This document shows positions 36,760 to 44,893 of a stretch of 64,000 nt of DNA, piece after piece. The notes beneath the pieces were generated by a model. It had not been told where the DNA came from. It saw only the letters and a list, made by a program, of their open reading frames with translations, and searched no databases. Source of the stretch: Paludibacteraceae bacterium (GTDB taxonomy: Bacteria; Bacteroidota; Bacteroidia; Bacteroidales; Paludibacteraceae); NCBI GenBank assembly GCA_024400125.1, contig JAKSNG010000001.1, forward strand, positions 48,532 through 112,531, given 5' to 3'. The position numbers were made by a program, and so were the translations under genes. Numbering within the stretch: position 1 is the first letter of the stretch; every line of letters begins with the position of its first letter.

Positions 36760-38478
36760 TTAAAGTAATAGGTTTTCGATACTATGTATGATAAAAGCCA
36801 TTACCCATGCCAGGCAAAGGCTGTGAATGACGGTGAAAGTTGCCCACTTAGCACTAAGTTCTTTGCGTAGTGTTTTGACAGTGGCTACGCAAGGGAAATA
36901 AAGTAGCACAAAGACCATGAAACCAAAGGCAGTTAATGGAGAGAAAGCAGTGGCTAATGGTTCGGAATGGAAGAGAATGCCCATGGTAGAGACGATGGCT
37001 TCTTTGGCAGGTAGGCCAGTGAGTAGGCAGACAGACATTTTCCAATCAAAACCTAACGGGCGTACGAGTGGTTCCGTCCAAAGTCCAATCATGGCTAAGT
37101 ACGAGTGCTCTAAGTCCATGGAGCGGGTTGGAAAATAGGTCAAAGCCCAGATGACGATGCTTGCCCAAAGAATGACGGTGCCAATTTTCTGCAAATAATC
37201 CCATGTCCGTTCCCAGATGTGTCGTCCGGTAGTACGCCAAGTTGGTTTTCGGAAAGGCGGCAGGGTAGAGACATAGTCTTGTTTGGGCTGTCTAAACCAG
37301 CGAGTCTGCTTCATCACTAACGCGAAAAGGATGGATAGGACGATGCCGATGAGGTAAAGAGACATCATCACAATCGGCTGATGGTGAGGGAAGAAAACGC
37401 CGACGAACAACATATAGACAGGTAGTCGTGCTGAGCAACTCATGAAGGGAATCATGAGCATTGTGAGTGCGCGGTCTTTGTTGTTCTCGATATTGCGGCA
37501 AGCCATGATGGCAGGCACATTGCAACCAAACCCGACCAACATCGGAATGAATGAGCCTCCGTGCAAGCCGACCATGTGCATGATTTTGTCCATCAGATAG
37601 GCAGCGCGCGACATGTAACCTGTATCTTCCATGATGCAGAGGAAGAAAAAGAGGATGATGATGTTGGGCAAGAAACTGATGACGGCGCCAATGCCTTGCA
37701 CGATACCGTCCACGAATAAGCTGGTTAACCATCCGTTGGGCATGACGGCAGTGAGCCATTGAACGAGGAAGTCAATGCCATCACCAATCCACGCTTGAGG
37801 ATATGCTCCAAGTTTAAATGTCATCCAAAAGACGAGATACAAGATAGCGACTAAGATAGGCAACCCAAACCACCTATTAGTCAGTACTTTATCTAATTTG
37901 TCGCTAAACGAGTGCCCAGTGTCATTGGCAGCATGGGTGAGTGTCTCTTCTAAGGCGCCGTGTACGAAACCTTGACGTGCTTCGCGAATGACAGCGGCGG
38001 CAGATTTACCATAATTGCTTGCGATGGATTCGCGTTCGTGTTGGGCTGCCAAAACGACCTCTGGACAAGATGGCATCAGTTGCAAGATTTCCTCTTCGCG
38101 CTCCAGCAATCGAATTGCCAGATGGCGTTTGGAGAACATACGATGTAACTCGGAGTATTTGGCGATGATGTGAGTGAGTGCACGAATAGACTGCTCTATA
38201 TCGTGTCCATACGTGACATGGACGTGTCGGAAGAGGTCGTGACCATCGTGCAAGATTTGCTCCTTGTCTTCGATTAAGCCGATATGCACGCCCATTAACT
38301 TACCTAATAATTGGTAATTGAGAGCGTGATCGGTAGCCAAGAGTTCGTCGTAGTGCGTGATTAGTACCACAAACGGGCGGTGGCGGTCAATGATAGCCGC
38401 TGTGCGCTCGAGGTCTCGCTCCAAAAATCGTGCGTCAACTTCTTGTATATATATGCCTTGCTCAGTGTATTCCGTCAT
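36760..38478 (-). CDS. FeoB-like divalent-metal permease lacking the GTPase P-loop
   Basis: 572 aa from ATG 38478, 23 nt after the promoter -7 box; an upstream in-frame ATG lies before the promoter and in a terminator, so is rejected. Residues 1-60 match only the second half of a FeoB G domain (VDARFLERDLERT like VDASNLERNLYLT; THYDE in place of G4 NMxDE). G1 (GNPNxGKS), G2 and G3 are absent. The helical NFeoB part (about 105-185) and the permease are intact: GFGCNVPAIM (316-325), PFMSCSARLP (344-353), GLPAKEAIVSTMG, FPCVATVKTLRKE. Inner-membrane Fe2+ or related-metal importer without GTP binding, if functional. No FeoA in the window. Confidence 0.9.
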   Translation of the reverse strand: MTEYTEQGIYIQEVDARFLERDLERTAAIIDRHRPFVVLITHYDELLATDHALNYQLLGKLMGVHIGLIEDKEQILHDGHDLFRHVHVTYGHDIEQSIRALTHIIAKYSELHRMFSKRHLAIRLLEREEEILQLMPSCPEVVLAAQHERESIASNYGKSAAAVIREARQGFVHGALEETLTHAANDTGHSFSDKLDKVLTNRWFGLPILVAILYLVFWMTFKLGAYPQAWIGDGIDFLVQWLTAVMPNGWLTSLFVDGIVQGIGAVISFLPNIIILFFFLCIMEDTGYMSRAAYLMDKIMHMVGLHGGSFIPMLVGFGCNVPAIMACRNIENNKDRALTMLMIPFMSCSARLPVYMLFVGVFFPHHQPIVMMSLYLIGIVLSILFALVMKQTRWFRQPKQDYVSTLPPFRKPTWRTTGRHIWERTWDYLQKIGTVILWASIVIWALTYFPTRSMDLEHSYLAMIGLWTEPLVRPLGFDWKMSVCLLTGLPAKEAIVSTMGILFHSEPLATAFSPLTAFGFMVFVLLYFPCVATVKTLRKELSAKWATFTVIHSLCLAWVMAFIIHSIENLLL

Positions 38479-38500
38479 ATCTTTGCTGCGAAAAACGCTG

Positions 38501-38532
38501 CAAAGGTACAATTTTTTTTTGGAATATGCAAA
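38501..38532 (-). promoter_or_regulatory. Promoter of the feoB-like/TonB-receptor operon
   Basis: Minus strand: TTTG (38532-38529), 20 nt, TACCTTTG (38508-38501). Leader about 18 nt. It fixes the feoB-like start at 38478. Confidence 0.85.
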
Positions 38533-38551
38533 TAAAAGTGTCCAAAAACTG

Positions 38552-38578
38552 AAAAAAGCCGTCATCGCGACGGCTTTT
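38552..38578 (-). terminator. Strong intrinsic terminator between yfcE and feoB-like gene
   Basis: AAAAGCCGTC (38554-38563) pairs with GACGGCTTTT (38569-38578), 5-nt loop; on the minus strand followed by a T6 run. It ends transcripts from 38655 and from the yfcE operon. Confidence 0.9.
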
Positions 38579-38651
38579 GTTCTAGGGTATTAGTCTGTTA
38601 AAAATTTTAAGGTACAAAAAAGATTGAATTGTTAGGACTTTTTCAAATCCG
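38552..38651 (-). ncRNA. Candidate small RNA (about 100 nt)
   Basis: A complete promoter (38655-38686) fires into a 75-nt stretch without coding potential, ending at the strong terminator 38578-38552. The predicted RNA opens with CAGC followed by a hairpin GGATTT-GAAA-AAGTCC (38650-38635, GNRA-type tetraloop), has an A/U-rich middle (TTAAAATTTTTAA) and ends with the terminator hairpin. No open frame with a start precedes the terminator. It may be an independent sRNA or a terminated leader of the feoB-like operon, whose own promoter follows 20 nt later. Not matched to a known family. Confidence 0.5.
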
Positions 38652-38654
38652 CTG

Positions 38655-38686
38655 CAAAGGTAGTATATTTTTATTATACTCACAAA
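38655..38686 (-). promoter_or_regulatory. Orphan promoter of the candidate small RNA
   Basis: Minus strand: TTTG (38686-38683), 20 nt, with CAAAGGTA on the plus strand giving TACCTTTG (38662-38655). It lies downstream of the yfcE stop and has no protein gene before the next terminator. Confidence 0.75.
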
Positions 38687-38736
38687 AAAAAAGTCGATAA
38701 TTTTGCAAAAATCTTCATTTTGTAAGCGAAAATGGC

Positions 38737-39258
38737 TTATTTTGGGTCTAATTCAATAATTTCGAGGTCTAAAATCTGTGTTTTATCGATAGAAAAGCGA
38801 ATTAATGTTTGTACGGTTTGCCAACCTTGTTTTCCAGCAGCACCCGGGTTGATAGTCAAAAATTGCCATGTTTTGTCATACATTACCTTGAGGATATGGC
38901 TATGTCCACACACAAAGAGGTCGATGCCGCCTTTATTGGTAGCTTTTTGCTCGGCTGCTTCTCGGAACATAGGTAGCAGCCACGGATTGTAGTGTCCAGG
39001 ATAGCCGCCAATATGGGTAAGTAAGACGTTGACATCTTCCACGCGGAAACGATAGAACTCGCTGAGTGTGTAACGTACGTCGCCGCTGTCCATGTTTCCA
39101 AAGACGGCACGCGTAGGCTTGAACTCGCGCAATTGCTGCAGCACTTCTATGGAGCCGATGTCGCCTGCGTGCCAGATCTCGTCCACGTTCTTGAAATGCT
39201 CGAAGACGCGTGCATCTAAGAGTCCGTGTGTATCTGATAGGAGTCCGATTTTAGTCAT
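38737..39258 (-). CDS. YfcE/MJ0936-family metallophosphoesterase
   Basis: 173 aa from ATG 39258 (MTKIGLLSDTHGLLDARV), which suits the family; the ATG at 39288 would overlap yggS. Metallophosphoesterase motifs: SDTHG, WHAGDIGS, FGNMDSGD, CGHSHI. Binds two metal ions and hydrolyses phosphodiesters; natural substrate uncertain. Last gene of an eleven-gene run; 13 bp after the yggS stop. Confidence 0.9.
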   Translation of the reverse strand: MTKIGLLSDTHGLLDARVFEHFKNVDEIWHAGDIGSIEVLQQLREFKPTRAVFGNMDSGDVRYTLSEFYRFRVEDVNVLLTHIGGYPGHYNPWLLPMFREAAEQKATNKGGIDLFVCGHSHILKVMYDKTWQFLTINPGAAGKQGWQTVQTLIRFSIDKTQILDLEIIELDPK

Positions 39259-39271
39259 GTTAGTAGGGATG

Positions 39272-39925
39272 TTAAATTCTTTCGCCAAAGATAGATGAAC
39301 CGATTCTCACAAGGTTTGAGCCTTCTTCGATGGCTATTGGGTAGTCGTCAGACATGCCCATGGATAGAGTGGGAAGAGACACCCCTAAACTCTCTCCGTT
39401 GGAGGCGGATGTTAGAAGAGTTCTAAGCGTTCTGAAGCAGCGGCGGATCTCGGTTGGATCGTCTGTGTTGGTAGCCATGCCCATAAAGCCTTGTATGCGC
39501 ACGTGTGGATGGGTGCTTGCGAGAAGCGAGGGGAGTTCTTGTGGCAAGAGACCTGATTTGGTGGTTTCTTGAGCGACGTGCACTTCTAAGAGCACATCTA
39601 CAACGCGGTTGATTCGTGCGGCTTCTTGCTCAATAGTCTGCAAAAGATGCAGACTGTCCACGGATTGAATGAGGTGAACAAAGGGAATGATTGCGCGAAC
39701 TTTATTGGTTTGTAGGTGTCCTATAAAATGCCAGCGAATGTCTTTGGGCAGCGCTTGATATTTGGCACAAAGTTCCTGAACGCGGCTTTCACCAAAGTCT
39801 CGTTCTCCTGCGTTATAGGCTTCCTGAATGGCTTCGATGGGGTGAAACTTACTCACACAAACCAGTGTGACATGGTCAGGAATGGTGGCACGAATGGCAG
39901 CAATATGTTCTTTAATGGACGGCAC
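39272..39925 (-). CDS. PLP homeostasis protein, YggS family
   Basis: 217 aa from a GTG at 39925 (reads PSIKEHIAAIRATIP after the start, as homologues do); longer starts would run deep into the DUF4494 gene. PLP-lysine motif LVCVSKFHP, then GERDFGESRVQE, WHFIGHLQTNK, and LSMGMSDDYPIAIEEGSNLVRIGSSIFGER. Single-domain barrel that buffers pyridoxal phosphate. Odd: before LSMGMSDD there are about nine extra residues (TSASNGESLGVS) coded by a 35-bp palindromic element also found in spacers at 63056 and 63148. Confidence 0.92.
   Translation of the reverse strand: MPSIKEHIAAIRATIPDHVTLVCVSKFHPIEAIQEAYNAGERDFGESRVQELCAKYQALPKDIRWHFIGHLQTNKVRAIIPFVHLIQSVDSLHLLQTIEQEAARINRVVDVLLEVHVAQETTKSGLLPQELPSLLASTHPHVRIQGFMGMATNTDDPTEIRRCFRTLRTLLTSASNGESLGVSLPTLSMGMSDDYPIAIEEGSNLVRIGSSIFGERI
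39378..39412. repeat. 35-bp palindromic element embedded in frame in yggS
   Basis: Coding strand starts ACATCCGCCTCCAACGGAGA and ends TTTAGGGGTGTC. Ungapped it matches 25 of 35 bases of the spacer copy at 63148-63182 (ACATCCCCCTTC...CTTGGGGGTGTC), with identical ends and a hairpin (CTCC/GGAG) kept in the middle. Confidence 0.75.
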
Positions 39926-40325
39926 GGATGACTTCCATGATAGGTGTGCGAGCGACAGAGACGATTTCGCAGTCATATCCGTTCATGGCTTGTTGAAGGC
40001 TTTTGTGAGCCTGCATGCAATCGGAGCCAGACACTAATACAGAAACGGCTTTGCGTGTCTCTTTGTCGTCATCAATAGTAATCATTTCGACGCGTCCTTT
40101 GTACCATTTGTCTCCGGAAGGTGAGTCAATGATTTCAAAGAACTGCTTTTTTGTACAAGAAGGAACTTCGCAGTCTCCAAAGATGAAGGGTTTAATTTCT
40201 TCCATCAAACGCTGTTCTACATCAGCAGGAGTGATACCTTCTACTAAATACGTTTCTTTGACATTTCCAGGGTTGTCTTCGCCAGTTTGGCGTTGATAAT
40301 GGACTTTTACTTCGTAAAATAACAT
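39912..40325 (-). CDS. DUF4494 domain-containing protein
   Basis: 137 aa, cytoplasmic, no signal or membrane helix. MLFYEVKVHYQRQTGEDNPG, KETYLVEGITPADVEQRL and DDKETRKAVSVLVSGSD are typical of this Bacteroidota family, whose function is unknown. It commonly neighbours yggS, as here (14-bp overlap). Confidence 0.88.
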   Translation of the reverse strand: MLFYEVKVHYQRQTGEDNPGNVKETYLVEGITPADVEQRLMEEIKPFIFGDCEVPSCTKKQFFEIIDSPSGDKWYKGRVEMITIDDDKETRKAVSVLVSGSDCMQAHKSLQQAMNGYDCEIVSVARTPIMEVIRAVH

Positions 40326-40350
40326 AGTATATAAAATTATTGATTATTCA

Positions 40351-41832
40351 TTATAGGATAAGCGCCTCGATATCGGTAGCAGAGAGTTTGCCATCCGGCA
40401 TAGAAAGGAAACTGCTTGACCAGAAAAGTAGCGGTGCAGTAGGCTGTATGTCTAACACATAGTCAATCGGTTGATGGTCATTGGCATACAGTTGCCAGCC
40501 AGGAAGTGGGGCAAAAATGACGTCACCCATATTGTGCTTGTTGATCGTTTGCATGAATGTGGGATGGAGTAGGGCTTCGTTGATAGGAAAAGCGGTTTGG
40601 ATTCCTTCAAACTCCATCAAGAAATCTGCCACTTGTCGTTGGATGGTGGCTAACGATATTTTGCGTTGTTCAATGAGCGCGTGGTTGAGATAGAGCGTGT
40701 TCCCGTGGCAGCCGTCAATCCAGCGTTCGTGTCCATAGAGTGCCATGAGATAGGTGGATGTCAATGCTGCCATGCGAGAGATGTCTAATTCGTGCACCGA
40801 TAGTCCTGCCATTTCCATCGTTTGTTTGCCGATACCTAAGATTGGACGCCCAATGATGACGATATTAAAATTGGTTTTGCCGACACGCTTTTCTAACTGC
40901 TGCATGAGGAAGCCTAAGTCTTGATTTAGCCACAAGTATATATCTTCCTGTTCGGCAGATTGGATTTTATCTGCAGCGGCTTGTGGTGTGCGTGTGGTGA
41001 GTTCTAATAAAAGTATATCGGGTACTTGGTCGCTGCCTAAGTGCTTGTCTTGCTGCAAAGCCAACGCCAATTCGATGACCATAGTATTAGCCGTAGGTGT
41101 AGTCAGTAAGCAATCAGATGGCAAGTAGTCAAAGGGTTTGCGTGTCTCTTGAACAGTAGGTGACATATAAGATGTAATAGCCAAACGCGGTGTCCAATGT
41201 TTGGCGGCGAGTTCAGTTAGGCGGCCGTTGGTATTCATTTTGTCGGCAGCCGATGGCAGGCCTTCTGTGTAGTAGGAGGTGCTTGCCCAGCAGATTCGTT
41301 CGCTATTAAGCCAACAACATGCATTTGCGCTATGCCCAGCCATGAGTATGGCTGTTTCTGGATGCAATCCGATGGCATAGATTTTGGCTTGTGCTCCAAT
41401 TCGCATTCGCCATTGATCACCAATAGTTGGGGCAAACAGGCGTATAGGCGAGAGTGCGAGAGGGTAGTTGATACCTTTTTGGGTTGGATCGTCTAATAGA
41501 TAATGTACTTTGCGGTCGGATCGTGCGAAGTATTGCTCCATAGCAAATCCGTGCTGCGATGGCGTTACTCCTGTTATGATGGTAGCGGTTGTCTCGTTGC
41601 CACCATAGACTTCATGCGGGAAAGTGAACGTAGTCTGATAGGCTTCTTCGCTGAGGGTACGCAGTCCGCCCTGTTGCCAATATGGGCGGAGCATGTCGAG
41701 ATTATCTTGACGCAAACCATCCACCAAAACGACCACGGTGAGACGTGGTTGATTGGCAAAAATGTGATGAGTGAATGAACCAATAAAGCAGAAGATTGCT
41801 ATTAGCGCAATATGTAGATAAGTCTTAAGCAT
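40351..41832 (-). CDS. Alkaline-phosphatase-fold protein with degenerate active site
   Basis: 493 aa from ATG 41832, giving a signal peptide (MLKTYLHIALIAIFCFIGSF); it overlaps the DUF4105 gene by 31 bp. Overall it follows PafA-type phosphatases: VVVLVDGLRQDNL (D38), ITGVTPSQHG, SPIRLFAPTIGDQWR, AILMAGHSANACCW. But the nucleophile Thr position reads VYGGNETTA (Gly), the K-x-R pair reads GLHPET, the D-x3-H metal site reads ELTTRTPQ, the DHG site reads IIGRPILG, and the last His site reads QPTAPLLF. Only the first Asp remains. Probably a periplasmic non-catalytic relative. Co-transcribed with DUF4105. Confidence 0.8.
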   Translation of the reverse strand: MLKTYLHIALIAIFCFIGSFTHHIFANQPRLTVVVLVDGLRQDNLDMLRPYWQQGGLRTLSEEAYQTTFTFPHEVYGGNETTATIITGVTPSQHGFAMEQYFARSDRKVHYLLDDPTQKGINYPLALSPIRLFAPTIGDQWRMRIGAQAKIYAIGLHPETAILMAGHSANACCWLNSERICWASTSYYTEGLPSAADKMNTNGRLTELAAKHWTPRLAITSYMSPTVQETRKPFDYLPSDCLLTTPTANTMVIELALALQQDKHLGSDQVPDILLLELTTRTPQAAADKIQSAEQEDIYLWLNQDLGFLMQQLEKRVGKTNFNIVIIGRPILGIGKQTMEMAGLSVHELDISRMAALTSTYLMALYGHERWIDGCHGNTLYLNHALIEQRKISLATIQRQVADFLMEFEGIQTAFPINEALLHPTFMQTINKHNMGDVIFAPLPGWQLYANDHQPIDYVLDIQPTAPLLFWSSSFLSMPDGKLSATDIEALIL

Positions 41833-42797
41833 AGATGAACAGCAGGAAAAAGAAATAAACGCCAGTTCCAGCCTACTAATGGATGAATTGAGAAATAGGT
41901 GAGGAAAATGACAATTGCAAATAAGATGATATAGATGACGATGAATGGCAAATCTATCCACCATGACCAGTGCTTTAGCCTTCGGTCTACTATCGTTGTA
42001 CTACCGATGAAAACAGCGAATAGTAACAGTCCAAACAGCCAAGTCTTATACCAAGGAACGGAGGCTATCTGAAAAGGCGTGATATGGTGAGTGAGGGTTG
42101 TGGGATTGTGCAGGTTGGCAATAGTGGATGAAGATATTGCTGTGGTTACAGAATCTTGTTTGACAAGTGGTTGTCCATTGGCTAAAGTAGCATTTTGCAA
42201 GTAAAACATTAACTCTTCGGGCAAAAAAAGTCGTTGCTCATTGGTCATTGGTTGGTCTGCGCGGTAACCAAAGATAAGATTGATGCCAAAGTCTTCCCAT
42301 GAGTTTTTGCCTGTATAGTGGTGAATGAACTCTCGGTAGGTTTTGCCTTCCCAGCCGATATAAGATGATGTCAAACTATCTTTGATGGCATTTTTGATGA
42401 GATAATAGGGGCGAGTGGCGCAATTGTCAAAAACGAAGTTGTATAGGTATTGGCAATTTTGCGGTTGCAGATTTACCATGAGTGCCTGTGCGATTTGCTG
42501 CTGGATAGAGTCCGGTAGGTTGAGAGGCTGCTCGTAGATGGTGCGTCCCTCGCGTGCGTACGCGCGCTCGAAATATATATAAGGTTCAGCCCCCAGTTCA
42601 TAGTATGTCTCACCTTTGACAAAACGCCAATAGAAATTGTCGGAGTCAAAACTGAAACAACCATAGTTGAAAACAGCATCCAGGTGTTGTTCTGTATCTT
42701 GGACACGTATCGCAGTATGACCATATCGTGCATACAATTCCGAGCCAGGGCTGGCGGTGAGTAATGATATGTAAATGGCAAGTAAATGAACTAACAT
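41802..42797 (-). CDS. DUF4105 membrane protein
   Basis: 331 aa. ISLLTASPGSELYARYGHTAIRV near the N-terminus and FVFDNCATRPYYLIK are the conserved His and Cys segments of DUF4105, thought to be a cysteine-protease-like (NlpC/P60-type) fold. Two to three membrane helices close the protein (about 250-331). The hydrophobic start is very short; in homologues a longer signal region precedes ISLLT. Overlaps the PAP2-like gene by 7 bp and the phosphatase-fold gene by 31 bp. Function unknown, probably periplasmic face of the inner membrane. Confidence 0.85.
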   Translation of the reverse strand: MLVHLLAIYISLLTASPGSELYARYGHTAIRVQDTEQHLDAVFNYGCFSFDSDNFYWRFVKGETYYELGAEPYIYFERAYAREGRTIYEQPLNLPDSIQQQIAQALMVNLQPQNCQYLYNFVFDNCATRPYYLIKNAIKDSLTSSYIGWEGKTYREFIHHYTGKNSWEDFGINLIFGYRADQPMTNEQRLFLPEELMFYLQNATLANGQPLVKQDSVTTAISSSTIANLHNPTTLTHHITPFQIASVPWYKTWLFGLLLFAVFIGSTTIVDRRLKHWSWWIDLPFIVIYIILFAIVIFLTYFSIHPLVGWNWRLFLFPAVHLCLRLIYILR

Positions 42798-43426
42798 AAT
42801 TCAACAATGAGTGTGGGCAAGGTAGTGAGTAAGAGTCCTAATCCAAATCCAGCAATTACTTGCCAATCCGTGTGTGCGCGAAGCCAGAGACGAGCGTACA
42901 TCAATATCAATGCGATAACTAAAAGGACAATAATAAGTGTGATGGAAGGATAGATATGATAAGACAAGTGATAGGAAAGAACTCCGCCAATAAGTCCTCC
43001 TAATCCAGTCAAGTGTGCAGAAATTTTCCAATATCGATTGATGAGCGTGACTATAGCGATGGCAAACGTGGCACCCACTCCTGCTAGACTGAGGAAGAGT
43101 GGTGCGTGGATAGTTTTGACTAAGAAATACACCCAAAAACCATAGCAAATAGCGGTGTAGATATATGGCATCGTCCGCTCTTCGTGATTAGAAATCTGCA
43201 AATCCTTTACTGCTCCGCGTCGAATGTCCACTAAAATGAGCGATAGCGGAATCAAAGCCGTGATAAAGAATGTGCTACCGATGGCAACCCACCAATATGC
43301 TGTAGGTAACGCTATTTGCAGGGAGTGGAGCGCGCAACAGAATAGAACAATGCCCACTGTAGGCATCCACAGCGGATAAAGAAGTATGCTGATTGTTTGT
43401 GCAAATATGTCTAAAAATCGCTTCAT
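42791..43426 (-). CDS. PAP2-like integral membrane phosphatase homologue
   Basis: 211 aa, about six membrane helices. PAP2-type spacing is visible but altered: K..ISNHEERTMPY (motif 1), WKISAHLTGLGGLIGG (PSGH replaced by ISAH) and RLWLRAHTDWQVIAGFGLG (motif 3). PAP2 enzymes dephosphorylate lipid phosphates such as undecaprenyl pyrophosphate. The changed motif 2 leaves activity open. Overlaps rpoN by 4 bp. Confidence 0.75.
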   Translation of the reverse strand: MKRFLDIFAQTISILLYPLWMPTVGIVLFCCALHSLQIALPTAYWWVAIGSTFFITALIPLSLILVDIRRGAVKDLQISNHEERTMPYIYTAICYGFWVYFLVKTIHAPLFLSLAGVGATFAIAIVTLINRYWKISAHLTGLGGLIGGVLSYHLSYHIYPSITLIIVLLVIALILMYARLWLRAHTDWQVIAGFGLGLLLTTLPTLIVELC

Positions 43427-44877
43427 AGTTTCTTTCGTAGTCGTGCCACGGGGATTCCTAATAAGTCACGGTATTTAGCGATAGTGCGGCGTGCGATGTT
43501 ATAGCCACGTTCCTTAAGCAGTTCCACTAACTGACCATCATTCTTGGGCTCCGTTTTGTCCTCTCCATCCACGATTTCTGCTAAGATTTTCTTTACTTCA
43601 CGTGTGGTGACTTCTTCGCCGTCGGTATTGGTTGTACTTTCGTTGAAGAAGTGTTTAAGCGGAAAAATTCCGTATTCGGTTTGCACATATTTGGAGTTAG
43701 AGACACGTGAAATAGTGCTAACGTCGTAGCCCGTTATGTCAGCAATATCTTGCATACGCAGTGGCTTGAGGCTATAATCCCCGCCTTGTAGAAAGAAGTC
43801 ACGTTGTGCAGCAACGATAGCGCGCATAGTGCGCATAAGCGTTTCATTGCGTTGACGAATGGCTTGAATGAAAGTATCTGCGGCATCTATTTTTGCACGA
43901 ATGAAACGAACGGCTTCCTTGTCCTCTTTGTTTTTGCTGTCTGAGCCAGAGTAGGTCTGTAGCATTTGTTGATAGTCTTCACTCACGTGTAAGGGCGGCA
44001 CATGCCCATCGTTGAGCATAATAACCAAGTCGCCATCTCGATCTTCGACCACGAAATCTGGGATTATAGTCATTTGTCGTGACTCTATGGAGTTGCCGAT
44101 AAACGCATTTGCGGGTTTTTGATTGAGATGAAGGATCTCGTTAATAGCGTCTTTAAGTTCGTCTTCCGTAATATCCATAGATTCCAGCATTTTCGCATAT
44201 TGATGCTTGGAATAAGACTCGAAGTAATGAGACAGAATCTCTGTTGCCAGTTGCGTCGCAGGTGTCTGAGGACGTTGTTTTAACTGTAAAATTAGGCATT
44301 CTTGTAAGTCTTTGGCAGCAACGCCAGCAGGATCAAACTGCTTGATGCGCTCAACAATCGCTTCCATTTGTGCATCAGGAACGCTCAAACCTTCTTGGAA
44401 GGCAAGATCATCTACTAATTGTTCCGTAGTTCGGCGCAAATATCCATCATCATCAATGTTCCCAATAACCCATTTAGCAATGTGTCGTTCGGGTTTGGTC
44501 ATGTTCGTGAGATAAATCTGCTGTTTGAGGTAGTCGAAGAGTGTTGTGGAGGTGGACAATGTGTTTTCGATAGTGCTGCTTACACTGCCAGAATCGTAAT
44601 CCGCCGAGTCATCATCATTGATGTAGTCGTCGTAGTTGAAGTCGTCTGTTTGAAGCGGATTATTGTATTCGCTCTCGTTGTCATTGCCCTCTTCATTGTC
44701 ATCTTCGTTTCCATGAACATCAGAAATACCTTCTTCTAATGCAGGGTTGTCTTGCAATTCTTCATTGATACGTTGCAACAAGTCGCACGCAGGTATTTCA
44801 AGCATTTTGATTACTTGAATTTGAGCAGGTGTGAGTTTCATCTGCTGTGTCTGCCGTTGTTGCAATGTCAGTCCCAT
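43423..44877 (-). CDS. rpoN: RNA polymerase sigma-54 factor
   Basis: 484 aa. Gln/Leu-rich activator region (LQQRQTQQMKLTPAQIQVIKMLE), an acidic region II (about 50-90), core-binding region, HTH region with ISRVSNSKYVQTEYGIFPLKHFF, and the RpoN box ARRTIAKYRD near the C-terminus. Needs an enhancer-binding ATPase, none of which is in this window. Sits in the middle of an eleven-gene run. Confidence 0.96.
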   Translation of the reverse strand: MGLTLQQRQTQQMKLTPAQIQVIKMLEIPACDLLQRINEELQDNPALEEGISDVHGNEDDNEEGNDNESEYNNPLQTDDFNYDDYINDDDSADYDSGSVSSTIENTLSTSTTLFDYLKQQIYLTNMTKPERHIAKWVIGNIDDDGYLRRTTEQLVDDLAFQEGLSVPDAQMEAIVERIKQFDPAGVAAKDLQECLILQLKQRPQTPATQLATEILSHYFESYSKHQYAKMLESMDITEDELKDAINEILHLNQKPANAFIGNSIESRQMTIIPDFVVEDRDGDLVIMLNDGHVPPLHVSEDYQQMLQTYSGSDSKNKEDKEAVRFIRAKIDAADTFIQAIRQRNETLMRTMRAIVAAQRDFFLQGGDYSLKPLRMQDIADITGYDVSTISRVSNSKYVQTEYGIFPLKHFFNESTTNTDGEEVTTREVKKILAEIVDGEDKTEPKNDGQLVELLKERGYNIARRTIAKYRDLLGIPVARLRKKL

Positions 44878-44893
44878 AGATGCCGGAATAAAA

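Noticed and set aside
36760..38565. Longer feoB-like frame starting at an upstream ATG
   Set aside because: The extra 29 residues include the terminator hairpin and the promoter elements and show no FeoB similarity; the promoter places the start at 38478.
38579..38686. Known metal riboswitch upstream of the feoB-like gene
   Set aside because: No conserved cores of the Mn, Mg or NiCo riboswitch classes are visible; left as a candidate sRNA.
40351..41964. Longer start of the phosphatase-fold gene
   Set aside because: It would add 44 residues overlapping DUF4105 and hide the signal peptide, which begins at 41832.
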